Shown piece by piece: positions 16,306 to 25,086 of a stretch of DNA of 64,000 nucleotides. The stretch is taken from contig JAIEFR010000012.1 in NCBI GenBank assembly GCA_029066845.1, positions 1 to 64,000 on the forward strand, in the 5' to 3' direction. This DNA is from Clostridia bacterium. GTDB lineage: Bacteria; Bacillota; Clostridia; Christensenellales; Borkfalkiaceae. Under the pieces are notes generated by a model that worked only from the letters and a program-made list of their open reading frames with translations, searched no databases and had not been told where the DNA came from. The position numbers and the translations under genes are program-made. The first letter of the stretch is position 1. Each line of letters begins with the position of its first letter.

Positions 16306-17533
16306 CGTTATTGTCCTCTGTTTGTGCGGGCTGTTCCTCGGCTTCGGACTTTTTAAACTTGTTTTTAACTTTTGCAACGACGTTTTTGAACGCGTTTGTA
16401 ACCTTGGCTTTCGCCTTGTTCAGGGGCTTGTTCGCTTCCTTTTCGGCGGCGATAGCCTCGTTGCGCTCGTTCTCTTCCGCCTGCGCAAGCAGTCTTGCGG
16501 TGTCCTCCGCGCTGTTGTAGAGGTGGCACGAACAGAAGTGACCTTCCTCCACCTCCCTGTATTCGGGAGCGATGCGCGAACAGATTTCCATACAGTGCTC
16601 GCAACGGGTGTGGAATTTGCAGCCCTTGGGAGGATTAACGGGCGAGGGAATGTCGCCTTTAAGCATAATCCTGTTCATCTTTACGTGCGGGTTGGGCACG
16701 GGCACTGCCGAGAACAACGCCTTTGTGTAGGGGTGCAGAGTGTTGCTGAACACGCTCTCCTTACTGCCGTACTCCACGATATTGCCCAGGTACATTACGC
16801 CGACGTCGTCCGATATGTGCTTGACAACCGACAGGTCGTGCGAAATGAAAATGTAGGTGAGCCCGAGCTTTTCCCTCAGCTCTATGAGCATATTTATGAC
16901 CTGCGCCTGAATGGAAACGTCCAGCGCGGAAACGGGCTCATCGCATATAACAAGCTTGGGTTGAAGCGCAAGCGCGCGCGCAATACATATACGCTGGCGC
17001 TGACCGCCCGAGAATTCGTGAGGGTATCTCTCGAAATAGTGGGGCTGTAAGCCGCACATATCCATTACTTTAAGCACGTAATCGTGGAAGCCCGCCTTGT
17101 CCACAAGGTGGTGCTGACGCGCCGATTCGCCTATGATTTCGCCGACCGTAAGGCGGGGCGACAGACTGGCGTAGGGATCCTGGAATATCATCTGCATATT
17201 GGGACGGAGCTTGTCAAACTCGCTGTTTTTAAGCTTTGCCACGTCCTGACCATCAAACAATATCTCGCCCTGCACGCCGTCGTAGAGGCGCAGAAGCGAA
17301 CGGCCCATCGTCGATTTGCCGCAGCCCGATTCGCCGACTATGCCCAGCGTTTTGCCCTTTTTAAGCGTAAACGATATGCCGTCCACCGCCTTCAGAAACT
17401 TTATCGGTTTGCCGAAAAAGTTCCTTTCGACGGGGAAGTATTTCTTTAAGTCGTTGACTTGCAGAAGAACGTCGTCGGGCATCTGAACGGTTGCGGCGGG
17501 TTCAAGCACTTCGCCGTTTTCAGTCTTTTCCAT
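16292..17533 (-). CDS. oppF: Oligopeptide ABC importer ATP-binding subunit OppF
   Basis: This is the second ATPase of the oligopeptide importer, working as a dimer with OppD on the inner face. All nucleotide-binding motifs are intact: Walker [11 protein letters not shown]-loop QDPYASLSPR, signature FSGGQRQR, Walker B VICDEP, and the H-loop ISHDLSVV. The C-terminal oligopeptide-transporter domain has four cysteines (CKFHTRCEHCMEIC), which in related ATPases bind an iron-sulfur cluster. At 413 residues it is about 80 longer than usual because of a Lys/Glu-rich tail after that domain. It overlaps oppD by 14 bases. Confidence 0.96.
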   Translation of the reverse strand: MEKTENGEVLEPAATVQMPDDVLLQVNDLKKYFPVERNFFGKPIKFLKAVDGISFTLKKGKTLGIVGESGCGKSTMGRSLLRLYDGVQGEILFDGQDVAKLKNSEFDKLRPNMQMIFQDPYASLSPRLTVGEIIGESARQHHLVDKAGFHDYVLKVMDMCGLQPHYFERYPHEFSGGQRQRICIARALALQPKLVICDEPVSALDVSIQAQVINMLIELREKLGLTYIFISHDLSVVKHISDDVGVMYLGNIVEYGSKESVFSNTLHPYTKALFSAVPVPNPHVKMNRIMLKGDIPSPVNPPKGCKFHTRCEHCMEICSRIAPEYREVEEGHFCSCHLYNSAEDTARLLAQAEENERNEAIAAEKEANKPLNKAKAKVTNAFKNVVAKVKNKFKKSEAEEQPAQTEDNNVEKE

Positions 17534-18821
17534 TGCCGTCCTCCTTTGCGTCCTCGTACAGATAGCACGCCACTTTGTGTGTGGGCGAAACCTGAACGTA
17601 TTCGGGATATGCGCCCGCGCACTTTTCCTTGCACATTTCGCACCTGTCGCGGAAATAGCAGTAATCGGGCATATTTATGGGGTTGGGTACGAAGCCGGGT
17701 ATGCAATACAGCTTGTCAACCTCGCCGTCAACCGTGGGTTTACTCTTTTGCAGACCTATTGTGTAGGGGTGCATAGGGTGGTCGAAAATGTCTTCCGCCG
17801 TACCCATCTCTATCACTCTGCCCGCGTACATTACCACGACGTAGTCAGCCATTTCGGCAACGACGCCGAGGTCGTGCGTGATAAGCATTATGGAGCCGTT
17901 TATCTTGTGCTTGATTTCCCTCAACAGGTCGAGTATCTGCGCCTGAATGGTAACGTCCAGCGCCGTCGTGGGCTCGTCCGCGATTATAAGCTTGGGGTTA
18001 CACAACAGCGCAATTGCTATCATAACCCTCTGGCGCATACCGCCCGACAGCTCGTGCGGGTATTTCTTGTAGACGCCTTCGGGGTCGGCTATGCCTACCA
18101 TTTTAAGCATCTCTATGCTGTGCGCCTTAACCTGCTTTTTGGAGATGCCCTCTATGTGCAGGTAGCCCACCTCGTCAAGCTGGTTGCCGATTGTGAACAC
18201 GGGGTTTAAGGAGGTCATAGGCTCCTGGAAAATCATTGCGATTTCCCTGCCGCGGATAGAGCGCATTGCCTCGGTAGGCATTTTGGCTATATCGACTACC
18301 CTGTCCTCCATCTCATAGACGTTGCCGCCCAGCTCGTTTTTCTTTATTATCTTTTTGCCCTTTTCGTCCAGCTTCACGCGCTCGACGCCGTCCACAATTT
18401 CGGTTTCGTAGACGGGGATTTTTCTGCCCTTATCGTCGCGCTTGAAAAGACTTGCCTTAAATCTTATGGAGCCGCTGACAATCTGACCGCTGGGCGCCTG
18501 AACGAGCTGCATCAATGAAAGCGAGGTTACGCTTTTGCCGCAGCCCGATTCGCCTACGACGCCGACGGTTGAGCCTGCCGGTATGGAGAACGACACGCCG
18601 TTGACCGCCTTGACCGTGCCCGCGTCCGAGAAGAAGTACGTGTGCAGATCCTCGAACTCGATGATGTTGTTATCGTCCTTCATCTGCGTGGTATATTCGT
18701 CGGGCTTAGCCTTGCGCTTCTTCAGTTTTTCAAAACGGCGTATCGCCTTGGAATTTTCCTTGGCGATTGCGCGCGATTCCGAGCGGGATATGTAGTGTTT
18801 GTTATCCTTGTTAGCCGCCAT
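17520..18821 (-). CDS. oppD: Oligopeptide ABC importer ATP-binding subunit OppD
   Basis: The 433-residue ATPase subunit has Walker A GESGCGKS (about 90-97), Q199 in [11 protein letters not shown], signature LSGGMRQR, Walker B LIIADEP and the H-loop ITHDLGVV. The C-terminal Cys motif ([14 protein letters not shown]) is present. Two additions are unusual: a basic N-terminal extension of about 48 residues and an insertion of about 50 residues between Walker A and the Q-loop (about 122-172, charged, KRDD to MEDR), where typical OppD has a short hairpin. It is two bases downstream of oppC, with the GAGG ribosome site inside the oppC end. Function is otherwise standard. Confidence 0.95.
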   Translation of the reverse strand: MAANKDNKHYISRSESRAIAKENSKAIRRFEKLKKRKAKPDEYTTQMKDDNNIIEFEDLHTYFFSDAGTVKAVNGVSFSIPAGSTVGVVGESGCGKSVTSLSLMQLVQAPSGQIVSGSIRFKASLFKRDDKGRKIPVYETEIVDGVERVKLDEKGKKIIKKNELGGNVYEMEDRVVDIAKMPTEAMRSIRGREIAMIFQEPMTSLNPVFTIGNQLDEVGYLHIEGISKKQVKAHSIEMLKMVGIADPEGVYKKYPHELSGGMRQRVMIAIALLCNPKLIIADEPTTALDVTIQAQILDLLREIKHKINGSIMLITHDLGVVAEMADYVVVMYAGRVIEMGTAEDIFDHPMHPYTIGLQKSKPTVDGEVDKLYCIPGFVPNPINMPDYCYFRDRCEMCKEKCAGAYPEYVQVSPTHKVACYLYEDAKEDGNGKD

Positions 18822-18823
18822 AG

Positions 18824-19918
18824 TTACCTCTTCATTTTAGGGTCGAAAGCGTCGCGTAATCCGTCTCCGACGAAGTTGAAAGCCAATATTGCAAGCGTTA
18901 TGCACACGCCCGCGCCCACCCAAAGGTTGGGGAAGTACGTTCTGTTGGTACTGTCTACTACGGCGTATATCATATTGCCCCAGGTAGCCGCACTTAAAGG
19001 CGCGCCCAAACCGAGGAAGCCGAGAGTTGCCTCGGTAAGTATTATGCTGCCCAGTCCCAAAGTCATAGAAACTATAAGCTGGGGAATGACGTTAGGCATA
19101 AGGTGCTTGAAAATCTTTGAGAAAGTAGAAAGTCCCGAAGCCTTTGCGGCAAGCATAAACTCCTGCTCTCGCAGTGACAATATCTGCCCTCGGACAAGCC
19201 TTGCCGTACCGACCCATCCTATTAAACATAGAATGAGCATCATCAGGTACAGCTTTATGATACTGTCGCCGAACGCGCTGAATACTACCGATAGTATCAG
19301 CATTATCGGCAACGTCGGAATACAGCTCAGAATATCGACCAGTCGCATTATGATGTTATCGACCCACTTGCCGAAATATCCCGCAAGTCCGCCCATAACC
19401 ACGCCTATCAGCGTTTCTATTATAACGACGACGAAGCCTATCGTAAGCGAAACTCTTCCGCCGTACATAAGACGGGTTAAAACATCGTAGCCCTCTTTGG
19501 TGGTGCCCATCCAGTGGGAAGCGCTTATGCCGCCTTCGATAACCTTATCGGGCATAGTGTAAGAGTAAATCAACGCTTCGTAATCGACGCCGTCCACAGT
19601 GTATTTTATAGGCTCTGCCGCGTCCGAAGGAATTATAAGCTGGGGGTTGGAGTCGGTCGCTCTGCCCTCGTTGGCTTTCCAGGGAGAAAACAGCGGACCG
19701 ATAAACGAAAACAGGAACAGTACTATTATCGTAACAAGTCCTATAACCGACAGCTTGGAGCGGAAGAAACGCTTCAATACCGTCATACCCGGGGACAGTA
19801 CCTTTACGTTGTCGCTAAGATTTTTTCCGTGAAGCTCGTCCTCGGCAACCTCGGCGTTTTCAACCGCGGGCGCCGCAACCTCTTCCTCAGTTACGGAATT
19901 TTCCTTTATCTCATTCAT
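18824..19918 (-). CDS. oppC: Oligopeptide ABC importer permease OppC
   Basis: The 364-residue permease has a long, acidic, cytoplasmic N-terminal extension (about 45 residues) before the first helix (about 60-85), then an exported loop of about 85 residues, then five helices containing the binding-protein-dependent transport signature around EATLGFLGLG. It forms the channel with OppB. The ATG has AAGGAG seven bases upstream. It lies 12 bases after oppB. Identity is clear; the extra N-terminal tail is longer than average. Confidence 0.95.
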   Translation of the reverse strand: MNEIKENSVTEEEVAAPAVENAEVAEDELHGKNLSDNVKVLSPGMTVLKRFFRSKLSVIGLVTIIVLFLFSFIGPLFSPWKANEGRATDSNPQLIIPSDAAEPIKYTVDGVDYEALIYSYTMPDKVIEGGISASHWMGTTKEGYDVLTRLMYGGRVSLTIGFVVVIIETLIGVVMGGLAGYFGKWVDNIIMRLVDILSCIPTLPIMLILSVVFSAFGDSIIKLYLMMLILCLIGWVGTARLVRGQILSLREQEFMLAAKASGLSTFSKIFKHLMPNVIPQLIVSMTLGLGSIILTEATLGFLGLGAPLSAATWGNMIYAVVDSTNRTYFPNLWVGAGVCITLAILAFNFVGDGLRDAFDPKMKR

Positions 19919-19930
19919 AGTATTTCTCCT

Positions 19931-20902
19931 TTAACCGGTCAGCTTGACGCGGGGGTCTACTACCGCATACATTATATCTGCGAAAAGCACGCCTATTACG
20001 GTGAGCACCGCAAGGAACATATTGTAGCCCATAGCAAGGAAAATGTCGCCGTTGCGCAGAGCGGCAAGGGCAATCTGTCCTATGCCGGGCAGAGCGAATA
20101 CTTCCTCGGTTATCATTGCGCCGCCGAACAATGTGGGAAGCGTGAACGACAACTGCGTTACAAGCGGAATCATTGTGTTGCGGAAAACGTGTTTGTATAT
20201 AACCTTGCCTTCGGAAAGTCCCTTTGCGCGCGCCGTGCGTATGTAGTCGGCGTTGAGCACTTCCAGCGTGTTCGTACGCGTATAGCGCATCAATCCGCCG
20301 ACGCTCAGGACGACCAGCACAACCATAGGAAGCACGAAGCCGCTTCCGTTACTACCGACGCCCTGCGTGGGGAACCAGCCTAAATCTACGGCAAACCATT
20401 TTATAAAAAGATTGCCGAGGAAGAAGGACGGGAAAGCTATACCCACCATACATAGCACTGTTGCGGTATAGTCCAGCTTGCCGTACTGGTTTACGGCGCA
20501 CTTGATGCCGATGGGAATGGCTATAACCATTTCCAGAAGAAGCGCGACGAAAGATATGCCGAAAGAAGTCCACATATACTGGCCGATAACCTTCTGCACA
20601 GGCATATTTGCGTGCTGGAAGGATATACCCATATCGCCTTTGAGGAAATTGCCGAACCACATAAAGTAGCCCTTTAAAATTCCCCCGAAGGAATCGTCAT
20701 CAAGTCCGTAGGGAGCCAAAATTAAGTGAAGTCCTTCATTTATCTCCTCTTCGCTGTAATTGGGATGCGCCGATACGTAGCTGTCCCTGATTGCGTTGCT
20801 CGGCGTAAGGCGCATAAGCACGTAAAGTATTACAGATACGCCGAACAGTATGAGCAACGCAAGCAGTATTCTCTTGATTATATATTTTAACGTTCCGTTC
20901 AT
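19931..20902 (-). CDS. oppB: Oligopeptide ABC importer permease OppB
   Basis: The 323-residue permease has six predicted helices and the typical N-terminus (IIKRILLALLILFGVS), the PSNAIRDSY loop and the family EAA-like signature around ITEEVFALPGIGQ. It pairs with OppC to form the membrane channel. The start follows CGGAT; it is 20 bases downstream of oppA. The length is normal. Confidence 0.95.
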   Translation of the reverse strand: MNGTLKYIIKRILLALLILFGVSVILYVLMRLTPSNAIRDSYVSAHPNYSEEEINEGLHLILAPYGLDDDSFGGILKGYFMWFGNFLKGDMGISFQHANMPVQKVIGQYMWTSFGISFVALLLEMVIAIPIGIKCAVNQYGKLDYTATVLCMVGIAFPSFFLGNLFIKWFAVDLGWFPTQGVGSNGSGFVLPMVVLVVLSVGGLMRYTRTNTLEVLNADYIRTARAKGLSEGKVIYKHVFRNTMIPLVTQLSFTLPTLFGGAMITEEVFALPGIGQIALAALRNGDIFLAMGYNMFLAVLTVIGVLFADIMYAVVDPRVKLTG

Positions 20903-20922
20903 AAAGTTATCCGAAAAAATTT

Positions 20923-23607
20923 TTACTTAACGAAATTTACCTTCCAGAGCTCGTCGATAGGTCCCATATTGTAGGAAGCCTTACCCAGTCCCTTGCCCTC
21001 TTCCATACCGTAGATTGTCTTACCGTCTATTACGCGCGAATTGTAAACGCAGAGGTTATTTCTCTGGTAGGTGGGGAACTCGACTGCGAGCTGCATTATA
21101 AGGTCGAGGCACTCGGCGTAAATTTCGGTACGCCTTTCCCTGCTGAGCGTAGCCCTGCCCTCGTCGATCTTGTCGCTGAGAGCGTTGACGATGGGAAGCT
21201 CCTTTGAGTATACGCCGTTTTCGTTTTTGATTATGCCGTCCTTATACCAGTTCTTGGTGCTGGACGCATTGGAGTTTTTGCTGTAAATCTGATAAGGGTC
21301 GGGGTCGATACTCGAAGACCAAGCCGCCGCCCATACAGCCAGCTTACCTGTTGCAAGGTCCTGAAGCGCGGTGACGCTGTTTACGACCGAAATATCCATA
21401 CCTGCCTGTTCGAGAACGATTTCCGCATCCTGGAACATTATATACGAGGGGTGGTCGGTGCTTTCGCCCGCAATGGTGAAGGTGAGCTTTAATACGCTGT
21501 TATCCTTGTTGCTGACCAGCTTCTTCCTTGCCGTATCGTAACGCCAGTTGCCTTCCTTGGTTATCATATTGCGGAGGTCGTCGCCGGTGTAAGCCGTTCC
21601 GTCCTCCTTGGTTCTCTTGTAGTAACGGTCGGCGTTATCGGGATATGCCCACGAAGTCATTGACATAGGTCTGTCGATGATGTTGACAAGTCTTGCGCCG
21701 AAATAGTCGGTTATCGAAGAGGTATCGAACGCGTGCATTATTGCCTGCCTAACCTCCATATCGGGAACGAAACGGGGGTTGATGCCTACGTAACCGTAGC
21801 CGCCCGCCTGGTAGGTAATCTGTTCGAGTCTTCCTTCCCCTCTCTCTCTGAGAGTGTTCTGGTTGGACGCCGTTGCGTTGGGCTCGCCGTAGTCGATTTC
21901 CTTTGCGATAAGCGATTCGACGATTTTGTCGTCGCGCGTTACTCTGTACTTAACGCGGTTAATCTTTGCGTTATCGATGTTCCCACCCATAGTGTGGAAC
22001 ATATCGTTTCTGATAAAGTATGCGGTGTAGTTGTCGAAGAAAGTACCGGAATCGAGGTTCTTCTCGTCATAGCTCTTGGTGCTGCACTTATATGCGCCTG
22101 CGCCTACGGGCAGACCGGTCTTTGCGTCGTTGCCGAGTACGTTGTTGAACCACTTTATATCCCTGAACTCAACGCCGAAGTGGGTTGCCGTTCCGTCGTA
22201 CACCTTACCGTCCGTATAATCCTTCATAGCGGCGTTATAGTGCGCTTCGTCGGAATAGTAGTACATAGGCGTAACGCTAAAGCCGAAGTTCCACTTAGCC
22301 TTGGGGTCGATACCGTTTACGGTAATCTTCAGAATATCGTGGTCCTCTTCGTACGTCTTGCCGTTGAACTGGTGGTTGGTGAACTTGGTGTTGCTTACGG
22401 ATATGCCGGAAATTCTGCTTACCGCCATATCCTGTCCCTTATTTTCCGCGGAAAGAGCTTCAAGGGTGAATGCGTCAACTACGTTGCTGTAGGTTGCCGT
22501 TGCGCCCAGAATATAAGCAATTCCGGTTTTGGTTGCGCGCGAATCGTAAACGTGCTTTACGGCGTACGCCTTCTGCAGAGCCTGCTGTGCGTCTTCCTTG
22601 GTGACGTCGGGGTGATCTGCCAGATACTCCTCAACCTTGGCGTCGGAGTAAGCGGCTTTCGTTTCGTCGATAAGCTGCTGATTGGCAACGTTGCCGTTTG
22701 CGTCGGGGTCGAGCGTGGTGAGATACTTGCCGTTCTCGTCCTTTGCGTTCTCGTAGCCGTAGGTGCCGGCAATCTGCTGGTTGGTAACCGCGCCTACCTG
22801 ATAGTAGAACGCTTCCCAGCCTTCGGTAAACCTGTACTCTTCCTCTTTATAGGCGTCTCTCCAACCCGTCTGAACGGAGTTCCAGGTGCTTTCAAGCTCT
22901 TCCTTATAGAGGTCGCATACGGTCTGATAATCCTCCTGCAACTGCGTCGTCTGGGAACCTATATCGCCGCTTCCTCTCGAAGACCAGTATATAAGCTCGT
23001 CTATACGGTTGAGCGCTTCGCCGTAGTATTTGGACATATCTACGGTGGTATCGTCGCCCGCGCCTACTTTCTGCTGTCTGTAAGCCTGCAAGCCGGCTAT
23101 CTTGGTGGAATAAATCGTGTTGGAGCCGTTATATACGGGGTCGAGATATACGTACAGGTTGAACAGTACGTCCATAACCGTCAGATCGTGTTTGCCGTCG
23201 GAGAACTTCATTCCGTTCTTAATGAGGAATTCGTATTCCGTCGTCTTTGCCGTGTTCAGCTCGTCGGGAACATCTTTTCCCTTGCCGTCGTAAGTACCCA
23301 GCACCTGACTGCCGTTCTTGTATGTTTCGAGATAGTCAAGCGTTACGGTGGGGAAATCGTCACCGTACGCAAGGTTGCCGCCCGCGTCTGCGGTGAGCAT
23401 AGAAACCTGCGTCATATTGGCTATTACACCGTCGTTCTGCGAGGTGTAAAAGAGCGGGTTGAACTTCTGGTCCACCGAGCCGATTGCCAGGTTGAGCGAG
23501 TCGGTTTCGGGATTGCGGTGATCCGACTTGTTGGCGCAGCCAGTTGCGCCGATTGCAAGTATGCCGCACAGTCCCGCGCACATTAGTCCTTTAAATATTT
23601 TTTTCAC
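20923..23607 (-). CDS. oppA: Oligopeptide-binding lipoprotein OppA (solute-binding family 5), enlarged
   Basis: This extracellular receptor captures peptides and delivers them to OppBC. The signal peptide ends in IGATGC, so it is anchored through Cys 24. SBP family 5 features run from LNLAIGSVDQKFNPLFY through FSDGKHDLTVMDVLF and, late in the protein, WAAAWSSSIDPDPYQIY. At 894 residues it is about 300 longer than common OppA proteins. Most of the excess lies between about 155 and 400 and is predicted alpha-helical with many Glu, Tyr and Gln residues. The GTG start is well supported by AGGAGG six bases upstream. Coming first in the transporter block, and directly after a protease and a lipoprotein, it likely receives peptides produced at the surface. 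Confidence 0.94.
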   Translation of the reverse strand: MKKIFKGLMCAGLCGILAIGATGCANKSDHRNPETDSLNLAIGSVDQKFNPLFYTSQNDGVIANMTQVSMLTADAGGNLAYGDDFPTVTLDYLETYKNGSQVLGTYDGKGKDVPDELNTAKTTEYEFLIKNGMKFSDGKHDLTVMDVLFNLYVYLDPVYNGSNTIYSTKIAGLQAYRQQKVGAGDDTTVDMSKYYGEALNRIDELIYWSSRGSGDIGSQTTQLQEDYQTVCDLYKEELESTWNSVQTGWRDAYKEEEYRFTEGWEAFYYQVGAVTNQQIAGTYGYENAKDENGKYLTTLDPDANGNVANQQLIDETKAAYSDAKVEEYLADHPDVTKEDAQQALQKAYAVKHVYDSRATKTGIAYILGATATYSNVVDAFTLEALSAENKGQDMAVSRISGISVSNTKFTNHQFNGKTYEEDHDILKITVNGIDPKAKWNFGFSVTPMYYYSDEAHYNAAMKDYTDGKVYDGTATHFGVEFRDIKWFNNVLGNDAKTGLPVGAGAYKCSTKSYDEKNLDSGTFFDNYTAYFIRNDMFHTMGGNIDNAKINRVKYRVTRDDKIVESLIAKEIDYGEPNATASNQNTLRERGEGRLEQITYQAGGYGYVGINPRFVPDMEVRQAIMHAFDTSSITDYFGARLVNIIDRPMSMTSWAYPDNADRYYKRTKEDGTAYTGDDLRNMITKEGNWRYDTARKKLVSNKDNSVLKLTFTIAGESTDHPSYIMFQDAEIVLEQAGMDISVVNSVTALQDLATGKLAVWAAAWSSSIDPDPYQIYSKNSNASSTKNWYKDGIIKNENGVYSKELPIVNALSDKIDEGRATLSRERRTEIYAECLDLIMQLAVEFPTYQRNNLCVYNSRVIDGKTIYGMEEGKGLGKASYNMGPIDELWKVNFVK

Positions 23608-23643
23608 AATAGTCCTCCTTGAAATATGTGAGTATTTCTTATC

Positions 23644-25086
23644 TTATTTTAAAGTGAGCGTATTTTCGCCGCCGACCTTTATTTTTTCTTCACCCTGCTC
23701 CGCAAGGAACGCTGCGTCGCTTGTGACTCCGCCGAACAGCCAGTTGTTTCTGTTGTCCTGCTGCGCATTCATTATCATTGCAATGTCGCCGAATAGAGTT
23801 ACCTCAGCCTTGACGTTTTCAACTTCAAAGCCTTTAACCTCGGCGCCCGCCTTCATTCCGCTCCACAGTGCGTAGTACGAAACAGGTACGCCCGTGGTGA
23901 ACGTTACGGTTATGCCGCTGAGTTTAAGGTTATAAAGCTTGAACTGGCTACCCAGCGATCCGAATATGGAATACTGAGCGTTCTGCGCCGCCGTACCCGG
24001 AAGCGCAAAGCGGAGATTGCTTATCGTGTGACCGTTGCCCTGAATGGTTGCGTTTACGTCCGCAGAACCGAGTTTGAGATAGAGCGTGGAGTCGAACGAA
24101 GCGCAGTCTATATCCTCTTCGATATAATACCTGTTTTCCGCCTGATACAAGCCGTTGAACATAGTCAATATGCTCTGCTGGTTGTTGGTGACGAACTGCC
24201 AGTTTGCTCCGTCGATATACTTTGCGTATATGAACGTTTCGGGATTTTCCTCATCCTCTACGGTCACTTCGGATTTCTGCAGCCTTGTGATAAGGTCTTC
24301 CTTTTCACACTCGCTCGTGTAGTAGCTTGCCCTGTACGTTGCGTCTTCAAACTTGATGGGCTCTCTGGGCTGAAGGCTTTCGCCGCTGAAATAGCTGTAG
24401 CCTATTCTGTCGCCGTCGCCGTACTTGTTGCCCGCCGCGTCGGTATACTGCGTGCCGTTTTCGGTGGAAAGCAGATATACTACCTTTAACGCAGGCTTCC
24501 ACACCGCGCACACCACAAGAGGCTCGTCCGCCTTCACGCGGCGCGCGGAGGTGACCTCCACCGAACTGGGAACAACCCTGACGTTGCGTTCCAGAACTAC
24601 TTCGTCCACGCCTTCGCGTGCGTATACGGGACGACCGTTGTCAAGGTCGTAAACGTTTCCTCCGTACTTGTTGTACTTGGGGAATACCGCCACTTCCTCG
24701 TCGCCGAACGTAGCCACGTATTTAATCTCGCCCGCGTGGGCGTGACCCTCGGGATAAGTGTCCGCAACGTACCAGCCGCCGAAAACGTGAGCGACGTCGT
24801 ACCTTACGGTACTTGCAGTTCCGCTCTCCCTGATGTCCATAAAGGGCACGCCGTCGGGATCGTAATTGTCTTTGGCGGGGTCGTTCTTGACGTACAGCTC
24901 CAAAGGGATATAGTTGCTCGACGTGCCGAATCTGCCGCCGTTGGCGTAATACGTTATCTTAACGTTGTAGCCCGCGGTGAGCTCGTCACCGTGCGGCTTG
25001 CCGATTTTACAGCCCGCCAAAGCACACGCGCCAATGCATAACGCGGCAAACACTATTAACAGACAAACCCTTAATTTTTTAATCAT
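23644..25086 (-). CDS. Surface lipoprotein with Listeria-Bacteroides repeat and GLUG-like helix
   Basis: The 480-residue lipoprotein (lipid Cys 26 in ALAGC) opens with an InlB-like Listeria-Bacteroides repeat (about 40-115, pattern ITYYANGG to FGGWY). After a beta-rich middle it ends with a right-handed-helix segment (about 330-430) resembling the GLUG/peptidoglycan-associated helices (IQGNGHTISNLRF). No catalytic residues are recognised; binding or display is more likely than catalysis. Its ATG overlaps the TAA of the protease gene in an ATGATTAA junction, and oppA follows after 36 bases, so it is translated with the protease and importer. It may present substrate or dock the protease to the importer; this is inference. 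Confidence 0.8.
   Translation of the reverse strand: MIKKLRVCLLIVFAALCIGACALAGCKIGKPHGDELTAGYNVKITYYANGGRFGTSSNYIPLELYVKNDPAKDNYDPDGVPFMDIRESGTASTVRYDVAHVFGGWYVADTYPEGHAHAGEIKYVATFGDEEVAVFPKYNKYGGNVYDLDNGRPVYAREGVDEVVLERNVRVVPSSVEVTSARRVKADEPLVVCAVWKPALKVVYLLSTENGTQYTDAAGNKYGDGDRIGYSYFSGESLQPREPIKFEDATYRASYYTSECEKEDLITRLQKSEVTVEDEENPETFIYAKYIDGANWQFVTNNQQSILTMFNGLYQAENRYYIEEDIDCASFDSTLYLKLGSADVNATIQGNGHTISNLRFALPGTAAQNAQYSIFGSLGSQFKLYNLKLSGITVTFTTGVPVSYYALWSGMKAGAEVKGFEVENVKAEVTLFGDIAMIMNAQQDNRNNWLFGGVTSDAAFLAEQGEEKIKVGGENTLTLK

Noticed and set aside
21733-23586. A 617-codon open frame antisense to oppA
   Set aside because: It is a mirror of oppA codon bias: composition is Val/Tyr/Arg-rich without domains, there is no ribosome site, and oppA on the other strand is unmistakable.
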